From: an uncultured bacterium
GTDB taxonomy: Bacteria > Bacillota > Clostridia > Lachnospirales > Lachnospiraceae
Assembly (NCBI GenBank): GCA_905214365.1
Contig: CAJMMH010000183.1
Span: forward strand, 1-5,810
Direction of reading: 5' to 3'
Length of the DNA stretch: 5,810 nucleotides
Part shown: piece after piece, positions 1 through 4,169 of the stretch
How positions within the stretch are numbered: position 1 is the stretch's first letter
Layout of the letters: every line of letters starts with the position of its first letter
Notes under the pieces: model-generated
Told to the model about the DNA's origin: nothing
Database searches by the model: none
Seen by the model: the letters and a program-made list of their open reading frames with translations, nothing else
Translations under genes and position numbers: made by a program

Positions 1-430
1 ATGTCGTTTGTATTGTCAGTATATCCCAAAAAATGATTAATTATGACTATTTATACCTCATTGAAAACAAAAATCCTTTTGATCCTCATTTTCAAAATTC
101 ATCTCGAATTTCTTGCCTGAACGCAACCAAATGTCCCTGCTTTTTCCAAAATACCAAAATAGAATCCAACTATTTTTCATATACCATGCAGTGTTTCAAT
201 GTGTCTTATATCACTTTTCGAATTCTACTACAGATAAGTCTGTAAACAAAGTAACTCCTAGTCTATCTTCTAATGGTGATTCTCCAACGCTCCCCAAAAT
301 AACGCTTCATCAACCATCCAGTTCAATATCTTCTCTTGAATGCGCCCTTTGCTCATCTATATGCAATTATCTATTAACACGAATACTGAACAATCGAAAT
401 ATAAGTATTAGAAAAATAGCAAAAAAATGA
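1..430. other. AT-rich intergenic stretch with no supportable gene
   Basis: No convincing gene is visible here on either strand. Plus-strand open frames at 33-245 and 113-430 lack a good ribosome binding site, have biased composition (rich in Phe, Ser, Ile, Asn) and resemble no family I know. On the minus strand there are short stretches with a more protein-like look, for example a frame reading IDEQRAHSREDIELDG and, about 50 bases further along, LEDRLGVTLFTDLSVVEFEK. They share a frame but are separated by two stops. This could be a decayed gene downstream of the DUF3791 gene, but no family is recognisable. No clear terminator hairpin follows the cassette that ends at 431. The base composition is markedly AT-rich, like the neighbouring cassette and unlike the region right of 1560. 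Confidence 0.5.
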
Positions 431-652
431 TTACATCTTTCCCAAACTATTACCTGCCATACCGCTGATATAATCGTCAATATCCTGCACAATGCAGCGG
501 TCTCCCATCGTATGCAAAGATTCAAAATATTTTATAATATATCCATAAATGCCATACTCATCAAATATCTTTGCCACATCTGCACCAGAAAGCCCTTTGA
601 AATGGCGATAACGTTCCATACAATAGATCAAAAAATTAGATTCTTTGCTCAT
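431..652 (-). CDS. DUF3791 family small protein, third gene of the cassette
   Basis: This 73-residue protein matches my recollection of the DUF3791 family: an N-terminal FLIYCMERY helix (residues 7-15), a GLSGADVAKIFDEYGI segment (20-35), then YIIKYFESLHTMG (38-50) with the typical LHT-x-G, and a closing IVQDIDDYI (54-62). Family members are short, so the length is normal. The molecular function is unknown. No signal peptide or membrane segment is visible, so it should be cytoplasmic. The ATG start is fixed by a very strong Shine-Dalgarno GGAGGAGG (668-661 on the minus strand) with 8 bases of spacing. That sequence lies inside the last codons of the preceding gene, and only 3 bases separate that gene's stop from this start, so translation is probably coupled. 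Position next to a DUF3990 gene suggests a partner or antitoxin role, which is inference. Confidence 0.85.
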   Translation of the reverse strand: MSKESNFLIYCMERYRHFKGLSGADVAKIFDEYGIYGYIIKYFESLHTMGDRCIVQDIDDYISGMAGNSLGKM

Positions 653-655
653 CTC

Positions 656-895
656 TCATGCCTCCTCCGGATAATCATAGGTGCCTGTCAAAAGTTCATC
701 CTGATACATCGTATACAATGTCATGGGACTATAATGCCATAGCTTTGAGGATTCATCCGAAAGTTCCTGATAAAGCTTGGACTGATAAAAGCGGGAGATA
801 GCTTTTTCATCGTCCACATTGCTGTTTTTTGTAATCTGTTCAATAATGGGCGGTACAATAATTGCCAGCATTGCGCTGAACTGATCTTCATTCAT
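656..895 (-). CDS. Conserved small protein of unknown function, middle gene of the cassette
   Basis: This is a 79-residue soluble, acidic protein with no family name that I can give with certainty. Its pattern recalls small proteins that accompany DUF3791 genes in Lachnospiraceae: a helical N-terminus (MLAIIVPPIIEQI, residues 9-21), then AISRFYQSKLYQEL (33-46), KLWHYSPMTLYTMY (51-64), and a C-terminal TGTYDYPEEA. No catalytic motif, signal peptide or membrane segment is apparent. The start is supported by AGGGAG at 906-901 (minus strand), 5 bases before the ATG. The ATG overlaps the stop of the DUF3990 gene as ATGA (892-895), a classic translational coupling. Its stop lies 3 bases before the DUF3791 start, and its final PEEA codons supply that gene's ribosome binding site. 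A role as antitoxin, chaperone or adaptor is possible but only inferred from position. Confidence 0.8.
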   Translation of the reverse strand: MNEDQFSAMLAIIVPPIIEQITKNSNVDDEKAISRFYQSKLYQELSDESSKLWHYSPMTLYTMYQDELLTGTYDYPEEA

Positions 896-1374
896 ACAAA
901 CTCCCTCTCTTCAAAATGCAGGTACTGCAGAGACTTTTCCGTCGCAAACACAAGCTGATTAAACAATTTTCGAATCTTAAGTGCCTCCAGCGTCTGCTCC
1001 TTATCCAACACCCCAGTCATATACAAGGTAATGGTGCGGTACACATCATCATTAGCCACTGCGCCATAAATCAAATCATGCTGCTTTCCCTGATAAGTTC
1101 CCTGACGGTTTTCAGCCACAAAATCCAGCCAAGCCTCATCCGGGCTGTCAAAGCGCAGCAGTCTGCACTCCCTGAACGCCACCTCATCATCCACTGAGTA
1201 GATATTCAGCGTAGCAACACCTGTTTTCCGCCGGGCTGTGACCTTCTGCGCAAAGTTCACCGCCTGGTCACGGTTGGTAGTGGTATAAAATCCGAAGCCA
1301 AAGTCCAAATAGCGATTTTGTCGGATAAGTTTTTGATAATCTACGGTAACATTACTTCCGTGATATAAAATCAT
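892..1374 (-). CDS. DUF3990 protein, candidate ADP-ribosyltransferase-fold effector
   Basis: The 160-residue protein carries hallmarks of DUF3990 as I recall the family, which is grouped with ADP-ribosyltransferase-like folds. It has an N-terminal LYHGSN (residues 3-8, with the His-Gly expected in the NAD-binding first strand), a DFGFGFYTTT segment (24-33, the position of the aromatic second motif), AWLDFVAENR (81-90), DLIYGAVANDDVY (100-112, the typical D-x-x-x-G-x-V-A-N-D) and a C-terminal NQLVFATEKSLQYLHFEE (139-156), where Q140 or E146 could supply the third ART motif. No signal peptide is visible, so it probably acts in the cytoplasm. The start has a strong GGGAGGG (1389-1383, minus strand) with 8 bases of spacing. 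It is first in a three-gene overlapping operon. By analogy it could be a toxin that modifies a host target with NAD, but neither activity nor target can be read from the sequence. Confidence 0.85.
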   Translation of the reverse strand: MILYHGSNVTVDYQKLIRQNRYLDFGFGFYTTTNRDQAVNFAQKVTARRKTGVATLNIYSVDDEVAFRECRLLRFDSPDEAWLDFVAENRQGTYQGKQHDLIYGAVANDDVYRTITLYMTGVLDKEQTLEALKIRKLFNQLVFATEKSLQYLHFEEREFV

Positions 1375-1421
1375 TATAATTGCCCTCCCGTTCCAACCGT
1401 CTTATTTAATGCAGCGTCCCA

Positions 1422-1490
1422 TTAAGATGCGATTTGCGCAAGCACCTCTTGCATAATTTTCTCATCCAAAAGCAGACAACAAATTTTCAT
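1422..1490 (-). other. Possible 22-codon leader ORF or remnant of a fourth cassette gene
   Basis: An ATG at 1490 opens a frame reading MKICCLLLDEKIMQEVLAQIAS and then TAA (1424-1422). An AGGAGG lies upstream at 1514-1509, but its 18-base spacing to the ATG is too long for an efficient start. If the TAA is ignored, the same frame continues for 15 sense codons and stops at a TAA (1376-1374) that overlaps the DUF3990 start codon as TAATG, the arrangement expected of a coupled upstream gene. This suggests either a truncated or nonsense-mutated gene of the operon or chance. The peptide resembles no family I know. A leader-peptide role is possible, but no attenuator hairpin is evident. Confidence 0.25.
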
Positions 1491-1527
1491 ATATCTAAAA
1501 TTATAAGTCCTCCTAAATTTAGATATA
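1490..1527. repeat. Perfect 10-bp inverted repeat over the cassette promoter
   Basis: The arms TATATCTAAA (1490-1499) and TTTAGATATA (1518-1527) are exact reverse complements separated by 18 bp. After one mismatch the symmetry continues inward for 3 more base pairs (1501-1503 with 1514-1516). The right arm covers the whole predicted -10 hexamer of the cassette promoter, and the left arm lies just downstream of the expected transcription start. The geometry fits an operator for autoregulation. As RNA, a transcript starting near 1515 would lack the right arm, so a DNA-level role is more likely than a hairpin. AT-richness makes chance repeats more likely than usual. Confidence 0.6.
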
Positions 1528-1550
1528 ACATTTCCTCACATTTAAGTCAA
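1522..1550 (-). promoter_or_regulatory. Sigma-A-type promoter of the DUF3990 cassette
   Basis: On the minus strand the -35 box TTGACT (1550-1545) is followed after exactly 17 bases by TATATC (1527-1522), preceded by TGT, which gives an extended -10. Transcription would start near 1515 and leave a leader of about 140 bases before the DUF3990 ATG. The -35 begins only 13 bases past the mutY stop codon, and no terminator is seen between them. mutY transcripts may therefore also enter the cassette. Confidence 0.65.
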
Positions 1551-1562
1551 CAAATTTCTATT

Positions 1563-2720
1563 TTATTCCCAGAATTCTTTCCACGCTGAAAATGCCTTTG
1601 GTATTGCAAACTGCTCCCGAATTTCCTGCCTGGACACGGTCAGGTAGCCCTGTTTTTCCAGTTCTTCCCGGTATGCTAAAAGATGCGGTACGGACAGCTT
1701 CCAGCCTTTCATGTGCCATTCAATATGAGAAAAGATATGCTTTCCGTCCGGCGCAGCATCAATCTGCGCGGGAACCGGCACAATACTTTTCCACAAACGC
1801 TCTGCTTCCGACGCATCGAGCGTCCCTTCTGTCTGCAGCGGCTCATACAGTCCGGCAAGGAGTCCGGTCTGCGGTCTCTGATGCAGAAGCAGATGCTCCC
1901 CGTCTGTTACAATCAGCACAGTCCTATTTTCGATTTTTCTCGGCTTTTTCGGTTGTTTCCATGGGATTTCCCCGGTCCGGTTCTGCTGGTGTGACAGGCA
2001 GATCCTCTCCCACGGACAGACACTGCACAGCGGCTCGCCGTTTGGAATGCAGACGCAGGCGCCAAGTTCCATCAATGCCTGATTAAAAGTTCCCGGAGCG
2101 ACTCCGGTACGCTTCATCGACGCTTCCAGCTTTTCTTCCAGTGCTTTTTTTACCTTCTGGCTGAGGATATCGTCCGCGCAGGCAAGAAGCCGGTGCGCAA
2201 CCCTCAGTACATTTCCGTCTACCGCCGGTTTCTGTTCGCCGTACGCAATTGACGCAATTGCTCCTGCCGTATAGCTTCCGATTCCCGGCAGCGCAAGCAG
2301 CTTTTCCCATGTTCCAGGAAGCTTTCCTTCATAGTTCTCGCAGCAGACCTGCGCAGCCTTTTTCAGGTTTCTTGCCCGGGAATAATATCCCAGTCCCTCC
2401 CACAGCTTCATTAACTGCTCATCCGGACAGTCTGCCAGCGCGGACACATCCGACAGCTGCTCCATAAATCGCGCATAGTATGGTTTCACCGCCTCGACCC
2501 GCGTCTGCTGCAGCATGATTTCCGAAATCCAGATATGATACGGATTGGTATCCTTTCTCCATGGAAGATCTCTTTTTTCCGCTTCGTACCAGCGGCATAA
2601 CGGCCATGCTGCCGCGTCCAACCGTTCCTCTTCACTGAGTGGATTCGCCCGGTTCTCCCACAGTTCCAGCTCCTGATACGCGGCGGATGCGGTTTTCTGC
2701 ATTGTCTGATTTATTTTCAT
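1563..2720 (-). CDS. mutY: A/G-specific adenine DNA glycosylase MutY
   Basis: MutY removes adenine mispaired with 8-oxoguanine or guanine, starting base excision repair in the cytoplasm. The 385-residue protein is full length. The HhH-GPD domain spans about residues 40-245, with PYHIWISEIMLQQTRV (60-75) containing the catalytic Glu67, the helix-hairpin-helix LPGIGSYTAGAI (144-155) and catalytic Asp168 in AVDGNVLRV. A 4Fe-4S cluster is expected at Cys224, Cys232, Cys235 and Cys241; the first gap is 7 residues rather than the 6 of the E. coli enzyme. The C-terminal NUDIX-like domain (about 265-385), used to recognise 8-oxoG, includes FSHIEWHMKGW (330-340). About 35 extra residues precede the conserved start. 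The ATG at 2720 follows an in-frame TAG two codons upstream, and AGGAG (2737-2733) lies 12 bases away, which is a little long. It is divergent from the recombinase gene. Confidence 0.97.
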   Translation of the reverse strand: MKINQTMQKTASAAYQELELWENRANPLSEEERLDAAAWPLCRWYEAEKRDLPWRKDTNPYHIWISEIMLQQTRVEAVKPYYARFMEQLSDVSALADCPDEQLMKLWEGLGYYSRARNLKKAAQVCCENYEGKLPGTWEKLLALPGIGSYTAGAIASIAYGEQKPAVDGNVLRVAHRLLACADDILSQKVKKALEEKLEASMKRTGVAPGTFNQALMELGACVCIPNGEPLCSVCPWERICLSHQQNRTGEIPWKQPKKPRKIENRTVLIVTDGEHLLLHQRPQTGLLAGLYEPLQTEGTLDASEAERLWKSIVPVPAQIDAAPDGKHIFSHIEWHMKGWKLSVPHLLAYREELEKQGYLTVSRQEIREQFAIPKAFSAWKEFWE

Positions 2721-2730
2721 AAGCTATAGT
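2702..2730 (+). promoter_or_regulatory. Candidate sigma-A promoter for the recombinase gene
   Basis: TTGTCT (2702-2707) and TATAGT (2725-2730) are separated by exactly 17 bases and would start transcription near 2737, just before the recombinase ribosome binding site. The -35 lies inside the first codons of mutY and the -10 lies in its leader, so activity here could interfere with divergent mutY expression. The match is good but it was identified by eye only. Confidence 0.45.
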
Positions 2731-2752
2731 AACTCCTGTCCTGAGGTAATGT

Positions 2753-3724
2753 ATGTTAGCAGCGATTTACTGCCGTCTTTCTGTTGAAGATGAAAAAGCG
2801 GACGGACTGCCTGCCGTCAGCGAGAGTATTAAAAACCAACAGCTCCTTCTTGCGGATTACGCCAAAAAACACGGGCTGACCGTCTATGCCGTCTACGTGG
2901 ATGAAAATTATTCCGGACTTGACAACAAAAGGCCTGCGTTTCTTCGTCTGATCGATGACGCGCGGCACGGGCGGTTTGAGGTGATTCTGTGCAAATCACA
3001 GTCCCGGTTTACGAGGGACCTTGAAACCGCGGACCGGTACTTAAACCAGCTGTTTCCGCTCTGGGGCATCCGTTTTCTCGGCATCGTTGACGGCACGGAC
3101 ACCGCGCAGACGCGCAGCCGGAAAATCCGGCAGCTGAACGGCCTGTTAAACGAATGGTACTGCGAAGACTTGTCCGACAACATCCGTGCCGTTCTCCGCC
3201 GCAAAATGGAGAACGGACAATTTATCGGCTCCTTTGCGCCTTACGGATATACGAAAGATCCATCCGACCGCCACCGTCTGGTCCCGGATCCGCCTGCCGC
3301 AGCCGTTGTGCGGAATATCTATCAGTGGTATCTGGACGGCGCATCCGTCTCTGAAATTGCAGGCCGCCTGACTGCCGCTCGCATCAGCCGCCCCGGAATA
3401 TGGAAGCGTCAGTGCGGACTGCTGTTCCAGGCTCCGCTCACCGGCTCCTGCCCACTTTCCTCTGCCAGCTCCGCACCGCAAATGGGCGATACTGTCTGGT
3501 CTGTCAGTACCGTGCGCCGGATCCTTACCAATCCGATCTATACCGGCTGCATGGTTCAGGGAAAGGAACAAAAGCTAGACTGCAAATCTGACCGCCGGAT
3601 CCGCGTTTCCCAGGAACAGTGGATCATCGTCCCCGGCACGCATCAGCCGCTTGTCAGCCCTGACGCATTCCTCGCTGTCCGCAAGCGTCTTCATTCCCGG
3701 CGGAAAAGACGCTGCACGTTCTGA
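2753..3724 (+). CDS. Serine recombinase (resolvase/invertase family), short form without zinc ribbon
   Basis: This is a 323-residue site-specific DNA recombinase. The N-terminal resolvase domain (about 1-140) starts IYCRLSVEDE, with the nucleophile expected at Ser10, and contains YVDENYSGLDNKRPAFLRLI (48-67) and the active-site region SQSRFTRDLE (82-91). A helix (about 127-155) links it to a Recombinase domain (about 160-275) with GSFAPYGYTKDP (159-170), WSVSTVRRILTNPIYTGCMVQGK (249-271) and a final VSQEQW...VSPDAFLAVRKRL (285-313). Large serine recombinases of Clostridia usually run to about 450-600 residues with a Cys4 zinc ribbon and coiled coil. Here the protein ends in a basic tail, and nothing after the TGA encodes the missing part. 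The start is set by TGAGG (2742-2746), 6 bases before the ATG. No partner mobile-element genes are seen, so it may be domesticated, vestigial or an element of its own. Confidence 0.9.
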   Translation: MLAAIYCRLSVEDEKADGLPAVSESIKNQQLLLADYAKKHGLTVYAVYVDENYSGLDNKRPAFLRLIDDARHGRFEVILCKSQSRFTRDLETADRYLNQLFPLWGIRFLGIVDGTDTAQTRSRKIRQLNGLLNEWYCEDLSDNIRAVLRRKMENGQFIGSFAPYGYTKDPSDRHRLVPDPPAAAVVRNIYQWYLDGASVSEIAGRLTAARISRPGIWKRQCGLLFQAPLTGSCPLSSASSAPQMGDTVWSVSTVRRILTNPIYTGCMVQGKEQKLDCKSDRRIRVSQEQWIIVPGTHQPLVSPDAFLAVRKRLHSRRKRRCTF

Positions 3725-3780
3725 GTCAAGCGGATATTCGCAATGGAAGCAGGGGACTTCCTTGATTTGTTAAAAATGGT
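3725..3780. other. Spacer after the recombinase with a weak hairpin
   Basis: The recombinase is followed by a small inverted repeat, GGAAG (about 3745-3749) with CTTCC (about 3757-3761), nested within TCAAG (3726-3730) and CTTGA (about 3760-3764), partly sharing bases. It lacks a GC-rich stem and a proper T-run, so it is at best a weak terminator. A recombination or protein-binding site is conceivable next to a recombinase, but nothing shows it directly. Confidence 0.2.
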
Positions 3781-3809
3781 AACACCAATTCCGGCTCTGA
3801 CATACAATA
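3781..3809 (+). promoter_or_regulatory. Candidate mother-cell sporulation promoter (sigma-K or sigma-E)
   Basis: AACA (3781-3784) followed after 16 bases by CATACAATA (3801-3809) fits the Bacillus sigma-K consensus mACm-N16/17-CATAnnnTA at every specified position. The -10 CATACAAT also fits the sigma-E consensus, although the sigma-E -35 match (GTAACACC for an ATATT-type element) is poor. Transcription would start near 3816, giving a leader of about 24 bases before the ATG at 3839. A sigma-A reading (TACAAT, 3803-3808) has no acceptable -35. The consensus is short, so chance cannot be excluded. Confidence 0.5.
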
Positions 3810-3825
3810 CACTGTAAAGAGATTT

Positions 3826-3830
3826 GGAGG
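3826..3830 (+). promoter_or_regulatory. Ribosome binding site that sets the start of the Cys-rich gene
   Basis: GGAGG lies 8 bases before the ATG at 3839. A longer frame could begin at a TTG at 3824, but that codon overlaps the ribosome binding site itself and has none of its own, so the ATG is the true start and the extra five residues (MEVLP) are not translated. Confidence 0.9.
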
Positions 3831-3838
3831 TACTTCCA

Positions 3839-4102
3839 ATGAGTGATTTGGCTGCAACAAACTGCGGTTCCTGCGGCTCCTGCAATGGAAATGGATGCGG
3901 ATCCAACAACTGTATCTGGCTGCTTTTGATCCTTCTGTGCTGCGGCGGAAACGACGGATGCGGATGCGGCAACGGCATCAGCAACCTGTTCGGTGACAAC
4001 GGCAGCTGCGGATGCAATGTTCTGATCTGGATTCTTCTGCTCAGCTGCTTCGGATGCGGCAATAACAATGGATGCGGATGCGGCAACGGATGCGGATGCT
4101 GA
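3839..4102 (+). CDS. Cys/Gly-rich small protein with two hydrophobic modules, possible spore-surface protein
   Basis: The 87-residue protein contains 17 cysteines and 21 glycines, many Asn, and no Lys, Arg, His or Tyr. It is built from two similar modules: CIWLLLILLCCGGNDGCGCGNG (residues 25-46) and VLIWILLLSCFGCGNNNGCGCGNG (61-84). Each is a Trp-containing Leu/Ile stretch followed by Cys-Gly-Asn repeats. The hydrophobic runs are only 9-10 residues, too short for ordinary membrane spans. Similar proteins in Lachnospiraceae have been labelled high-cysteine or chorion-like; I recall no characterised one. The gene is monocistronic: a sporulation-type promoter, a GGAGG and a strong terminator frame it. 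Spore coat or crust assembly through disulfides is the inference I favour. Metal binding or a modified peptide precursor are alternatives. The low-complexity composition limits any homology claim. Confidence 0.8.
   Translation: MSDLAATNCGSCGSCNGNGCGSNNCIWLLLILLCCGGNDGCGCGNGISNLFGDNGSCGCNVLIWILLLSCFGCGNNNGCGCGNGCGC
3956..4089 (+). repeat. Direct repeat pair within the Cys-rich gene
   Basis: An identical 20-base unit beginning GGATGCGGATGCGG occurs at 3956-3975 and 4070-4089, encoding the Cys-Gly-Cys-Gly-Asn-Gly that closes each module. A partial third copy (ATGCGGATGC) follows at 4090-4099, so the protein ends on the same motif. The DNA identity over the repeats suggests internal duplication or slippage rather than only codon preference. 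Confidence 0.8.
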
Positions 4103-4111
4103 TCGGAGCCT

Positions 4112-4146
4112 AAAAGGGCGGGGATTGAAAAATCCCCGCCCTTTTT
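4112..4146. terminator. Strong bidirectional rho-independent terminator
   Basis: A perfect 11-bp stem, GGGCGGGGATT (4116-4126) with AATCCCCGCCC (4131-4141), closes a GAAA loop. It is preceded by AAAA (4112-4115) and followed by TTTTT (4142-4146). The A and T tracts make it usable from both sides: it ends the Cys-rich gene on the plus strand, 9 bases after its stop, and the converging dapA-dapB transcript on the minus strand, about 24 bases after the dapB stop. Confidence 0.95.
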
Positions 4147-4169
4147 CATAAACCGATTGCGTTTCCGCA

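Noticed and set aside
58..180. Minus-strand 40-codon ORF beginning MKNSWILFWYFGKS
   Set aside because: There is no ribosome binding site, no recognisable family and no promoter, and it lies in AT-rich DNA where short open frames occur by chance.
113..430. Plus-strand 105-codon open frame
   Set aside because: Its composition is not protein-like, its start has no Shine-Dalgarno, and it matches no family I know. The other frames fare no better, so the region is left as non-coding.
1592..2086. Plus-strand 164-codon frame opposite mutY
   Set aside because: It is a shadow of the well-supported mutY gene, with Arg/Pro/Ser-rich sequence typical of antisense translation.
2749..2780. Sigma-K-like box CATACATTA on the minus strand upstream of mutY
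   Set aside because: It fits CATAnnnTA by eye, but no mACm sits 16-17 bases upstream, and a mother-cell promoter for mutY is not expected.
3725..3838. Attachment site or inverted repeats for the recombinase
   Set aside because: Only short, imperfect repeats are visible, and no duplicated core is found on the other side of the gene, so no att site can be supported.
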